Positions 8,926-17,323 of a DNA stretch of 64,000 nucleotides are shown piece by piece; the stretch's first letter is position 1; every line of letters starts with the position of its first letter. The DNA is from JANLVJ01 sp031363945. GTDB lineage: Bacteria; Bacteroidota; Bacteroidia; Sphingobacteriales; Sphingobacteriaceae. The DNA is taken from assembly GCA_031363945.1 (NCBI GenBank), contig JANLVJ010000084.1, positions 20,761 to 84,760 on the forward strand, in the 5' to 3' direction. The position numbers were made by a program, and so were the translations under genes. Under the pieces are notes generated by a model, which saw only the letters and a list, made by a program, of their open reading frames with translations, did not search any database and had not been told where the DNA came from.

Positions 8926-10062
8926 ATGAAGATTCTTTCGTTTCAACCCTGTTCAATTTATGTCAATGGGGGTATGGGTAGGCTACTTAGGAGAATATAT
9001 GAAGGCCACGAAGATGAAATCACCTGTTTATCAATTATCCAACAAGCAAAACAGAAAAAATCTGGTAATATAAATGAGGTTATAGTAACACAATTTCCTT
9101 TACACAGAGCCTGGATGAGATGGAAAGTAAGGAATCTTTTTATTTTTTTTCGTGAGAAATTATTTAAGAATTTTACTGTGTGGAAATTGATAAATGAAGC
9201 AAGGAAAATTGAGTTCGATGTGTTACATGTAATTAATCACGGAAATCTCTCAACTTCTTTTTGTAAAAATTCATTTTTAAAAGGGAAAAAATTATGGACT
9301 TCATTTCATGATCATTTCTTAACAATAGGCTCTTCATTCGAAAATACCAAATTGTTATGGTGCACCTCTGACAGGAGATTAGTAATTTCAGTTGAACTTG
9401 GCCTTGAGTATCAAAAACTTTTTGGAATTAAAGATTTTGAACTGATTACTGATGGGGTAAGAGCTAATGAAATATCAAAACCCAATCTGTTAAAAAAAGA
9501 TGAAATTGAGATCTATTTTGCAGGGTTATTACATCTGGAATATTATCCTCTGTTTTTAGTTTTGGCAGAAACACTAGATCTTCTAGCTGATCAAAAGTCT
9601 ATAACACTCACATTGAGAGGAACAGGAAAGCTTAAAATACTGGAAAATAGAAAGTTTAAAATCAACTACAGAAGAGATTTTATTTCCGATGCAGAAATAA
9701 AAAAAGAAATGGATAAAGCTGATATTTTGTACCTGCCAATAAAGTTTTCTGTTCCTGAATTTTACCTGTTTAGTTTATCAACCAAAATGGTTGGATACCT
9801 GGGTGCGGCTGGTAATATATTATATCATGGACCAGCTGATAGCGCAGCGTGCACACTATTGAAGAAAAGCAATGCTGCAGTTATGTGTAATTCATTGAAT
9901 AAGTATGAGATGCTTAAAAGCATTAATACAATGCTTAATAATGATATTGAAATTAAGCAAAATGCAGTAAAGCTCGCTTTGGAAATGTTTGACATTGATT
10001 TAATGCAAAAAAAATTCTGGAAAACAGATTTAAAAATTCCTGAATTTGGGGTAAAAGATTAA
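8926..10062 (+). CDS. Glycosyltransferase-like protein (GT4-type fold), putative
   Basis: A 378-residue soluble protein with a two-domain layout reminiscent of GT-B glycosyltransferases. The N-terminal half has a GGMGRLLRRIYE loop (residues about 14-25) like the glycine-rich acceptor loop, and a HVINHGN segment. The C-terminal half reads EIYFAGLLHLEYYPLF, LTLRGTGKLKIL, then DADILYLPIKF and FSLSTKMVGYLGAAGNIL, the usual place of the donor-sugar site (.P......K..ey...G). Close sequence family not recognised. It is isolated rather than in a polysaccharide cluster. The fold call is inference from motif order. Confidence 0.55.
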   Translation: MKILSFQPCSIYVNGGMGRLLRRIYEGHEDEITCLSIIQQAKQKKSGNINEVIVTQFPLHRAWMRWKVRNLFIFFREKLFKNFTVWKLINEARKIEFDVLHVINHGNLSTSFCKNSFLKGKKLWTSFHDHFLTIGSSFENTKLLWCTSDRRLVISVELGLEYQKLFGIKDFELITDGVRANEISKPNLLKKDEIEIYFAGLLHLEYYPLFLVLAETLDLLADQKSITLTLRGTGKLKILENRKFKINYRRDFISDAEIKKEMDKADILYLPIKFSVPEFYLFSLSTKMVGYLGAAGNILYHGPADSAACTLLKKSNAAVMCNSLNKYEMLKSINTMLNNDIEIKQNAVKLALEMFDIDLMQKKFWKTDLKIPEFGVKD

Positions 10063-10109
10063 AATTATTAATTTTAAAATCCCTTCTTAAAAAACTATAA
10101 TTAATCAAA

Positions 10110-10510
10110 TTTACCAATCAGTATATTCGGGTAAGTCAATAATCTTACCCTATTTCCCAGTTGGTCTTCTAGATAATCATCCAGTTATAATCAACTATGA
10201 AACCGGGAATTTTAAGGAAGAAATACTTAGTTATGATGGTACTAACATATCTTTGTCAGTCAACCGGCACAGCAGTAATCCAAATAAGGGCAGTGTTTTA
10301 TTAACATTAAATCCTTCTAAAAAGACAAGCTTTACCCTTTTCTTGAGAAGAACAGCCTAATTTATCTATTATAAAGCCACTGTATCAGGAAAAACATATA
10401 CTGTAAAACAAGATCATTTCCTGAATATTCAACGTTTCTGGCAAAAGGGTGATCAAATTGAAATATAGTTTCAACTGCTTCCACCCTATCTGCCACCTGA
10501 TCAGGAGCTT
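10110..10510 (+). pseudogene. Fragment of a GH127 (DUF1680) beta-L-arabinofuranosidase
   Basis: Reading through stops gives FTLFLRRTA, YKATVSGKTYTV and FLNIQRFWQKGDQIEI, then a stop. This corresponds to the beta-sandwich after the catalytic barrel in GH127/DUF1680 enzymes (consensus F.L.LRIP.W, V.VNG..., y..i.R.W..GD.I.l). Two stops interrupt it (after RRTA and after QIEI) and there is no catalytic barrel upstream, where the glycosyltransferase-like gene ends. A dead remnant; the assignment comes from the distinctive R-x-W-x-KGD-x-I block. Confidence 0.6.
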
Positions 10511-10659
10511 GATGCTTATGCTTAAGAGTCAATAGAACAATCATCCTCCAACAAAACTAATACTATTCACCATGTTATCAGAAGAAGATGGTGTAGCATA
10601 AAAATCAGCATCAACAGACCTATTCTTTAATAAACGATAAGCATCAATCAGCTCAGAAT

Positions 10660-11043
10660 TCAGATTTCTTCAAAGAATTCAGATAAGGAGAGCATATAAT
10701 TTAAATTCCAACCCTCGACCATTTCATCATATGCCTCGTCCGGGATATTTGTATGTCTTAACTCTAAAGATGTGCCTGATTTATCGGCAAAAAGCTTTAT
10801 GGTTACAATTGAAGGTACTGGTTCACCCTCGAAATCCCATTCTTGCACAATTTTTTGATTGTGAACGAACTCAAGATTCTTTCCGGTAATACTATTTTCC
10901 CATAAAGAAAATGCTGACCCTGCTTCTGTACTCATAATTGCTTCTTCGCCTGTCCAGAGCTGTATAGTTGCAGCAGTGGTCAGGGCCAAATAGACTTCTC
11001 CCGGTGAAGCAGATATATGGTAATATTTCTTAAAATCTTTCAT
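10660..11043 (-). CDS. SRPBCC / AHSA1-like (START-fold) protein
   Basis: A 127-residue cytosolic protein of the activator-of-Hsp90-ATPase-like SRPBCC group, a small helix-grip fold that binds hydrophobic ligands or a partner protein. Family features: an opening YYHISASPGEVYLALT, then LWTGEEAIMSTEAGSAFSLWENSITGKNLEF, the I.Q.W.F.....PS.VTI.L block, and a C-terminal helix after HTNIPDEAYDEMVEGW. Length is normal (about 125-150). It sits intact between two glycoside hydrolase relics. The specific role is unknown. Confidence 0.85.
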   Translation of the reverse strand: MKDFKKYYHISASPGEVYLALTTAATIQLWTGEEAIMSTEAGSAFSLWENSITGKNLEFVHNQKIVQEWDFEGEPVPSIVTIKLFADKSGTSLELRHTNIPDEAYDEMVEGWNLNYMLSLSEFFEEI

Positions 11044-11139
11044 TATAGGTAATTGTTAACCCTCAAATATACCTAACAGACAACTTTAAGCATAAGAATC
11101 AAATTTCAGATATAAATCAAAATTCTATTTCCATTGATA

Positions 11140-11590
11140 CTTGGCTATTGTATCAGCATAAAGACTCGCATCTGCTAAAGCTTGTGAAAGACGATACTGA
11201 ATTATCATGATTGCTCCTTTACAAACTGAGGATTCACCTGCAGATATGAGGTCCAAAACAAGACTCCTTATCCAGATTCTATTCCAGTACTTTCCGGCAC
11301 CAGTTCCGGGTAGCTGTTATAATAAGATTGGTCAGGTGCAAGCCTTAATCACCTCTAAAAAAACCTGTTAAAGGAGTATTTTGCTCCTTGAGATACAGAA
11401 TCTTTTGAATATAAGTGAGATGTACTAGATTAAAAGCGCTCCTAACACCAGCATACAAATGAAAGACTGAGCCGTCTACAAAATAGTTTGCCGGATTTTC
11501 GACCAGTTTCTTAGACCAGAATTCCCAAATAAATTAAAACGGTACGCAAGTAAACAGAACTACGATTTATACTATGATGGCTGTTTTTTG
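11140..11590 (-). pseudogene. Decayed GH30 glycosidase (glucosylceramidase-like)
   Basis: On the minus strand, reading through stops gives WSKKLVENP, YFVDGSVFHLYAG (matching the GH30 block .y.DG.aFH.Y.G), then VHLTYIQKILYLKEQ, where the KEQ lies at the catalytic-nucleophile strand (usual iyfTEQ), then a stop after FRGD, then LTNLIITATRNW, a stop after VLE, and FGPH. Order and spacing match the second half of the GH30 barrel (...WH...li...rNw...vleWNl...GPH). At least three stops make it dead. It lies directly downstream of the intact GH20 gene on the same strand, so the two may once have been one operon. Confidence 0.7.
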
Positions 11591-11596
11591 GTGAAT

Positions 11597-13507
11597 TTAA
11601 TTTTTAATGAGTGAGTGTCTGACACCTTGCAGAGAAATAGTAATCATTCTACCAACAGGAAAATTACCGCGATAGCTGATTACCTTTAAATAGCTGGCAT
11701 CTTTAGGAACTTCAAGGGGAGCGTTATACATAGGATAAAATTGATCTGGGAAAGAGTTATCGAAACTGTAATGCATTTCAAGGCCGGTTATTTCGCCTGA
11801 CATAGAAATCATCAGACCCTTATCAGGTTTGAGAGAATATTCAAAAATCGGATCATACATACTCGGTGCATATTTAATACTGGCAATATCAAGGCGCTTA
11901 AAATGCATTTGCACCCGTCTTGCGAAATCATCCCAGTTTTTATGACTTTTCGTAGACCATACTGATTCAGCAATTGCCATACCCCGAGGCCATGTCATGT
12001 ACTCAGCATGACGCATATTATACACTTGCTCAGTCCAAAGATTAGCCTGACCACCTTTAATAAACCGGGCATCAACACTATCTGGCACAGGTTCAAATTC
12101 ATACGCTTTATTTAGCCTTAAGGTGGCATAAACTTTTGGTTCTATTGCTGAATCTCCCTGCATGTAATCAAGGTAAGAAAATGTGGTAGGGCTCATGACC
12201 ACATTATGACCCATTTTTGCGGCCTGAATACCTCCTTTTATCCCTCTCCAACTCATTACCACAGCATTTGGAGCAATACCTCCTTCGAGTATTTCATCCC
12301 AGCCCATAAATTTCTTCCCTTTTGACTCAACAATTTTTTCTACACGTTTTTCGAAATAGCTTTGAACTTCCTCCATTGTTTTTAATCCCTCACGCTTCAT
12401 AAGTAGCAAAATTTCGGGATTTTTTTCCCAGAAGTTTTTTGGGCATTCATCGCCTCCCATATGAATATATTCAAAAGGAAACAAAGCTGCCACCTGGGTA
12501 ATGACTTTATCAAGAAAAATATAAACCTTTTCATTTGCCGGACAAAGGGTATTATCTATCAGAGCAAGAGGGGTATTTTTTGACCAATCCATAATTTCTT
12601 CACCTGATCGTACATGATAGGTATTGGCAGCAGATGTACAGGATAAATCAGGGTACGAAGCAACTGCTGCCAGACTATGACCTGGCACATCAATTTCAGG
12701 CAGAATATTTACAAAACGGTCTTTTGCGTACTGAACGATCTCTCGAATATCATCCTGTGTGTAAAAACCACCATAATTACGTGGCTCATCAGGGCCAGGG
12801 GTTGAAAATGTACCGAAGTAACCAACTTTTTTCACGTTAAAAGCCCCTATTTCAGTCAGTTTGGGCAAACCTATAATTTGTATCCTCCACCCTTCATCAT
12901 CAGTCAGGTGCAAGTGCAGAAGGTTAAATTTATAACGTACCATCTGATCAATATACGTTTTGACATCAGCCTTGGTAAAAAAATGTCGGCTCACATCAAA
13001 CATGAGTCCTCTCCAGCCAAAACGTGGTTTATCGGTTATCTGTACACAGTTAATTTTCCATCTGGCACCCATGACGCGGGTTTTACTTTCGATTTCTGGT
13101 TGAAAAAGCTGTATTAGCGTCTGAACCCCATAAAATAGACCAGCTGGTTCATTTGCCCCGATAGAGATGCCTGTTTTATTTACCCTCAGCTTATATCCCT
13201 CACTACCCAAGGTCGTATCAGGAATAGTATTAAGGGAGAGCTGGATCGTAGTTTTTGCTTTGCGGGTGTTAAGATATACTGAAAAGCCCGTGGCAGAGGT
13301 TAGCCTGGTTTTCAGAGTTGCTATAACCTGTTTTAGATTATTTGTACCTGGAGCCTTGATGAATATCTTTGTCGGAAGAATGAATTCACCTGAACTGGTA
13401 ATCGTTGACAGAGGCTTGGGAATAACTGAGGTCTGCCTGTTTCCTGTCTGAGCATAATTGAAGCCGGCCACTAGCATGATTAGCAGCAATATTAAAAATT
13501 TCTTCAT
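11597..13507 (-). CDS. Secreted beta-N-acetylhexosaminidase, GH20
   Basis: A 636-residue secreted or periplasmic enzyme that removes terminal beta-linked GlcNAc/GalNAc. Signal peptide at 1-20 (ends NYAQ). GH20b N-terminal domain at about 25-155, then the GH20 barrel at about 160-520, with LHLHLTDDEGWRI (197-209) and the catalytic Asp353-Glu354 pair in HMGGDECPKNFW. The end (about 545-636) is a small beta domain with a chitobiase C-terminal look (MHYSFDNSFP...Y.APLEVP). Length is usual. Its former downstream neighbour, a GH30 gene, is decayed, so it may now work alone. Confidence 0.95.
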   Translation of the reverse strand: MKKFLILLLIMLVAGFNYAQTGNRQTSVIPKPLSTITSSGEFILPTKIFIKAPGTNNLKQVIATLKTRLTSATGFSVYLNTRKAKTTIQLSLNTIPDTTLGSEGYKLRVNKTGISIGANEPAGLFYGVQTLIQLFQPEIESKTRVMGARWKINCVQITDKPRFGWRGLMFDVSRHFFTKADVKTYIDQMVRYKFNLLHLHLTDDEGWRIQIIGLPKLTEIGAFNVKKVGYFGTFSTPGPDEPRNYGGFYTQDDIREIVQYAKDRFVNILPEIDVPGHSLAAVASYPDLSCTSAANTYHVRSGEEIMDWSKNTPLALIDNTLCPANEKVYIFLDKVITQVAALFPFEYIHMGGDECPKNFWEKNPEILLLMKREGLKTMEEVQSYFEKRVEKIVESKGKKFMGWDEILEGGIAPNAVVMSWRGIKGGIQAAKMGHNVVMSPTTFSYLDYMQGDSAIEPKVYATLRLNKAYEFEPVPDSVDARFIKGGQANLWTEQVYNMRHAEYMTWPRGMAIAESVWSTKSHKNWDDFARRVQMHFKRLDIASIKYAPSMYDPIFEYSLKPDKGLMISMSGEITGLEMHYSFDNSFPDQFYPMYNAPLEVPKDASYLKVISYRGNFPVGRMITISLQGVRHSLIKN

Positions 13508-13577
13508 TTTAAGTTATTGAGTATGTCAAATTAATGATTTTTTATTTAGGATTGGCATCCCTTATATTTAGCTCGAA

Positions 13578-14642
13578 ATGGTTCAAGCAGGTTGGTTAAG
13601 TTTTTACAGGGCATATTCAAACTTGCTGCGTTTTTTATTGTCAGCAGTTCCATTTTCAGTCGGTGATTTATATTATCTGCTCATAGCGGGGTTTTTTCTA
13701 ATAGAAATATGGTTAATTATTAAACTTGTATTTTCAAGGCATGAAAAATTAAAGAGCAGAATGATCAGTAAAAAGATTTTCAGCATTTTATTTGTACTAT
13801 TTCTGATCTATTTACAATTTCTGGTATCGTGGGGTCTAAATTATAGGTATAGGTCATATATTTCTGAAAGTAAACTGCTTGTTCTGCCTCCTAAAACCGA
13901 GGCCGTTGATAGTCTGTGTCAGTATTTGGTTAAATCATGTATTCATGATAAACTGGTAATGGCTAATAACCCAGAAACGGCACAGTGTAATGCACTAGCT
14001 ATATTTAATCATGCTAAATTCAGGTATCTCTACGCAAGTCAGAATCATGGGTATCTTGCTGATACATATCAAAAGAAGCACACGCCGGGATTAAATTTAC
14101 AATATCCAGCCAGAATATCATTAAAACCATCATTGTATAGTTCGTTGATGAATTATATGGGTGTATCAGGATATTTCAATCCTTTTACGGGGGAAGCACA
14201 GGTAAATCAGCAAATTCCTTCAGTCGAACTACCTTTTACCAGTTGCCATGAAATAGCTCATGAACTCGGATATGGCTTTGAATACGAAGCTAATTTTATA
14301 GGCTATCTTGTTTCAACCAGTGATAATGATAAATTCTTTAATTATTCGGGACATTTAGAGGCGCTGATGTATGCCCTGCCTGAATTGAGAAGCCGAGATT
14401 CACTTTCATTTAAAAAAATTATAAAAACGCTTTCACCAGCCATCATAACTGATATCAGAAATGATCTGTTTTACTGGCGTAAATATAGGGGGAGCACCGA
14501 GAAACTTATTTCTTTTTTCTATACTGGTTATTTAAAAGCGAATAAACAGCCTCAGGGAATGCAGAGTTATTCAGACCTGGTACCCCTGTTATGTGCATAT
14601 TATAAGAAGTACGGATATAATTCAGTAACCGGGTTACACTAA
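13578..14642 (+). CDS. DUF3810 membrane protein with HExxH metallopeptidase motif
   Basis: A 354-residue protein with two N-terminal membrane segments (about 31-53 and 66-86) and a large extracytoplasmic domain. That domain contains CHEIAHELGYGFEYEANF (about 223-240): an HEIAH zinc-binding helix with a downstream Glu (E237), as in gluzincin-like families. This is the DUF3810 family, widespread in Bacteroidota and of unknown function; length matches. The motif predicts a membrane-anchored zinc peptidase, which is inference. Divergent from GH20 with a 70-bp gap. Confidence 0.85.
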   Translation: MVQAGWLSFYRAYSNLLRFLLSAVPFSVGDLYYLLIAGFFLIEIWLIIKLVFSRHEKLKSRMISKKIFSILFVLFLIYLQFLVSWGLNYRYRSYISESKLLVLPPKTEAVDSLCQYLVKSCIHDKLVMANNPETAQCNALAIFNHAKFRYLYASQNHGYLADTYQKKHTPGLNLQYPARISLKPSLYSSLMNYMGVSGYFNPFTGEAQVNQQIPSVELPFTSCHEIAHELGYGFEYEANFIGYLVSTSDNDKFFNYSGHLEALMYALPELRSRDSLSFKKIIKTLSPAIITDIRNDLFYWRKYRGSTEKLISFFYTGYLKANKQPQGMQSYSDLVPLLCAYYKKYGYNSVTGLH

Positions 14643-14704
14643 GATTCGTCAGTTTAATTAGTGACTCACTGGTCGTTACTATTCTAAATAAACTTGTCAA
14701 AAAA

Positions 14705-15346
14705 TTAATTAATGTTTAATTTTTTGAATGATTTAACACTTGTTTTTACCCTGACAATAGATTTTTTAGCCGTTTCTACCGTGCTTTTTAAATCTGGAGC
14801 CAGGGTTTTTGAATTTAAAAGTTTACTAATAGATCCTTTTCCATTTGTAAACTGCTCAGTAATTTGTTTAAATCCAACACTTAAAGAACCAAATTGAGCT
14901 CCCATCCTGATAGCCTTCTTCATTACATTGCCATAATCAGGTGGAAGAATGGCATGTATACTATCACCAGGCGAGATCGTTTCACGAACTGAAGCGCCTT
15001 GACTCAGGCTTATCAGGTTATTACCCATCAATCCCTCAGATCCTAGTCTGGCAACAGCATCTTTATGAATAAACCGGCGGTAGGCAGTATCAATACTTAA
15101 GTTAACCCGAACTTTATGAGGTCCCCTAATCTCTACTGTTTCAACCCGTCCAATATTTACCCCATTAAACCAAACCTTATAACCCGACTGCAAGCCTGAA
15201 ACGCTTTGAAAAACTGTGTATGCACTAAAAAAAGCTTCATTTTTTGACCGGAGTTTGATAATCAGACCCATCGCAATAAATCCTGTGATTAAAATAGCCG
15301 TAAAAATCAGCCCTGTTATAAAATTTTTTTGTGATTGCGATTTCAT
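14705..15346 (-). CDS. MlaD/MCE-family lipid-transport protein
   Basis: A 213-residue protein: short basic N-terminus, one membrane anchor (about 11-31), then an MCE domain (about 38-118) with the typical start VFQSVSGLQSGYKVWFNGVNIGRVETV, and a helical tail (about 140-210). MlaD-type proteins form hexameric rings that carry phospholipids between the membranes with MlaE/MlaF ABC partners. Those partners are not adjacent, so it is an orphan here or pairs with distant genes. Shorter than typical Bacteroidota MlaD proteins (about 300+), with a truncated coiled-coil tail. Confidence 0.85.
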   Translation of the reverse strand: MKSQSQKNFITGLIFTAILITGFIAMGLIIKLRSKNEAFFSAYTVFQSVSGLQSGYKVWFNGVNIGRVETVEIRGPHKVRVNLSIDTAYRRFIHKDAVARLGSEGLMGNNLISLSQGASVRETISPGDSIHAILPPDYGNVMKKAIRMGAQFGSLSVGFKQITEQFTNGKGSISKLLNSKTLAPDLKSTVETAKKSIVRVKTSVKSFKKLNIN

Positions 15347-15545
15347 AAATAATGTGAGATGAAAAGTAGTATCAAATTACAGGCCAGAGAATAGGTTAAA
15401 CAGCGAGCTAAACTTAGGTAACACTCAGGATATAATTTATAACAGGGTTCAACTTAATACCTGAAATTATCAGGTGCTCGTTATTTACAGCTACAGCCTT
15501 AATTAATATGACATATATAGTCTGTATTCTTGAATGGTGGTTTTA

Positions 15546-15553
15546 TATCTTTG
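15546..15553 (+). promoter_or_regulatory. Candidate -7 promoter element (TAnnTTTG) of the serine deaminase gene
   Basis: TATCTTTG matches the Bacteroidota -7 consensus TAnnTTTG exactly and ends 4 bp before the ATG at 15558. Transcription would begin at or next to the start codon, giving a leaderless or nearly leaderless mRNA. No well-spaced -33 TTTG is seen, so this is a candidate only. Confidence 0.45.
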
Positions 15554-15557
15554 TAAC

Positions 15558-16979
15558 ATGCAGCACGAATTTATTTCGGTATTTAATATGTTTAAAATAG
15601 GCATTGGTCCTTCTAGTTCTCATACACTTGGACCATGGCGTGCAGCTGAAAGCTTTATAAAAAAACTTGCTGAAAATAACCAAGGTTGTAAATCAGTACA
15701 GGTTCATTTATTTGGTTCCCTGGCAAAAACCGGGAAAGGGCATGGTACTGATATTGCAGTTTTACTTGGTCTTAGTGGTGAAGATCCAGTTACTTTCAAA
15801 GTCGATGAATTACAAAGCCGTATTGCCAGCATTATTAGATCTGGCCTACTCTTGCTGGGAGGTATCAAGTCTATTGATTTTAATATTGATAAAGACCTGA
15901 TATATCATAAGGCAGAAAGTTTGCCATTTCATCCGAATGCGATTAGATTCAATGCTATCCTGGAGACTGGCAAATTCATCTCAGAAACATATTATAGTAT
16001 AGGAGGAGGTTTTGTCATCACTGAACATGAAGAAAAAGCTGTACATGCAGGGTCTGAACCAATCTTCCAAATTGAAACATCGGCAGAACTACTGCATGCA
16101 TGCCGTAAAACAGGGATGAAAATATCTGAAGTGGTTTTAGAGAATGAAAACTGCATAAGACCCGAATATGAAACCCGTGATAAACTTAAAGCCATTTGGC
16201 AGGTGATGAAAGAATGTATGTATCGTGGAGCTCATACCCCTGGTACATTACCAGGTGGCTTAAAGGTAAACCGCAGGGCCCCGGCTTTAAACAAAAGATT
16301 GCTTGGCGATAATACTTATACTGATTATGAATCATGGATTATTGCCATTAAAGAAAGTGCAACAAGTTTCAGCGCTGTACTTGATTGGGTGAGTTGTTTC
16401 GCACTTGCCGTTAATGAAGAAAATGCTTCATTCGGAAGGGTAGTAACTGCCCCAACTAATGGAGCAGCAGGAGTAATTCCTGCAGTACTACAATACTTTC
16501 TACTATTTACCAACGTACAGGACGAAAACAAGGCAATAGATTTTTTACTAACTGCTTCTGAAATTGGCAGTCTGTTCAAAAAAGGTTCAACTATATCTGC
16601 AGCAATGGGAGGCTGTCAGGCTGAAATAGGTGTTTCTTCTGCTATGGCAGCTGCAGCCCTAACAGAATGCCAGGGAGGAACCCAGCGTCAGGTTTTGATG
16701 GCAGCTGAAATAGCAATGGAACACCATCTTGGTATGACCTGCGATCCGATAGGCGGGTTAGTTCAGATTCCATGTATAGAAAGAAATACCATGGGGGCTA
16801 TCAAAGCTATTACCGCTTCTCAACTGGCGATGCAAAGCAATCCTGATCAGGCGAAAGTTTCACTAGATGCCGTTGTAAAAGTTATGTGGGAAACTGCACA
16901 AGACATGAATACCAAGTATAAAGAAACAGCTGATGGAGGGCTTGCAATTAATATTCCTATCAGTTTAAGTGAATGCTAG
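15558..16979 (+). CDS. sdaA: L-serine ammonia-lyase (iron-sulfur)
   Basis: Converts L-serine to pyruvate and ammonia in the cytosol. Single-chain form with the beta domain first (FKIGIGPSSSHTLGPWRAA, about 12-30) and the alpha domain after. The [4Fe-4S] cluster cysteines are C353 (GGCQAEIGVSSAM), C395 and C406 (CDPIGGLVQIPC); the APTNGA loop is near residue 298. The start is set at 15558 (MQHEFISVF), as the upstream in-frame ATG at 15534 would add eight unconserved residues and overlap the promoter candidate. 473 residues, normal for the family. It stands alone. Confidence 0.95.
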   Translation: MQHEFISVFNMFKIGIGPSSSHTLGPWRAAESFIKKLAENNQGCKSVQVHLFGSLAKTGKGHGTDIAVLLGLSGEDPVTFKVDELQSRIASIIRSGLLLLGGIKSIDFNIDKDLIYHKAESLPFHPNAIRFNAILETGKFISETYYSIGGGFVITEHEEKAVHAGSEPIFQIETSAELLHACRKTGMKISEVVLENENCIRPEYETRDKLKAIWQVMKECMYRGAHTPGTLPGGLKVNRRAPALNKRLLGDNTYTDYESWIIAIKESATSFSAVLDWVSCFALAVNEENASFGRVVTAPTNGAAGVIPAVLQYFLLFTNVQDENKAIDFLLTASEIGSLFKKGSTISAAMGGCQAEIGVSSAMAAAALTECQGGTQRQVLMAAEIAMEHHLGMTCDPIGGLVQIPCIERNTMGAIKAITASQLAMQSNPDQAKVSLDAVVKVMWETAQDMNTKYKETADGGLAINIPISLSEC

Positions 16980-17067
16980 AACGAATTAAATAAAATAATT
17001 AATAAAAATTGCCCGGTAACTAAATTATTTGTATTATTGCTAAATAATTTATTAAACAATAAAAATA

Positions 17068-17259
17068 ATGCAATCAGGTACAGTAAAATTTTTCAATGAA
17101 TCCAAAGGATTCGGGTTCATTAAAGCAGATGGTACAGATCAGGACATTTTCGTACATGTTTCGGGCTTAATTGACGAAATTCGCGACAACGATCAGGTAA
17201 CTTTTGAAGTAGAACAAGGTAAAAAAGGCCTTAACGCCGTTAAGGTTCGGTTAGCTTAA
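17068..17259 (+). CDS. Cold-shock domain protein
   Basis: A 63-residue single-stranded nucleic acid binding protein (CspA family, RNA chaperone). Both RNA-binding motifs are visible: RNP1 (KGFGFIKA) and RNP2 (DIFVHVSG), after the usual GTVKFFNESKGFGF opening. Length is typical. It is closed by a strong intrinsic terminator. Bacteroidota Csp genes are often temperature- or growth-phase-regulated; nothing specific is visible in the 88-bp upstream gap. Confidence 0.95.
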   Translation: MQSGTVKFFNESKGFGFIKADGTDQDIFVHVSGLIDEIRDNDQVTFEVEQGKKGLNAVKVRLA

Positions 17260-17288
17260 TATTAATTATTGAACTTAATGACCTTTTC

Positions 17289-17312
17289 AAGCCCCTATGC
17301 AGGGGCTTTTTT
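17289..17312 (+). terminator. Rho-independent terminator after the cold-shock gene
   Basis: AAGCCCC-TATG-CAGGGGCTT hairpin followed by a run of Ts. It ends 11 bp before the start of the sigma-54 activator gene, which should therefore be expressed from its own signals or by read-through. Confidence 0.85.
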
Positions 17313-17323
17313 TATGTAATAGT

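Noticed and set aside
10362..10544. 60-codon minus-strand ORF
   Set aside because: Antisense to the GH127 relic, with no protein-like motif; a chance frame.
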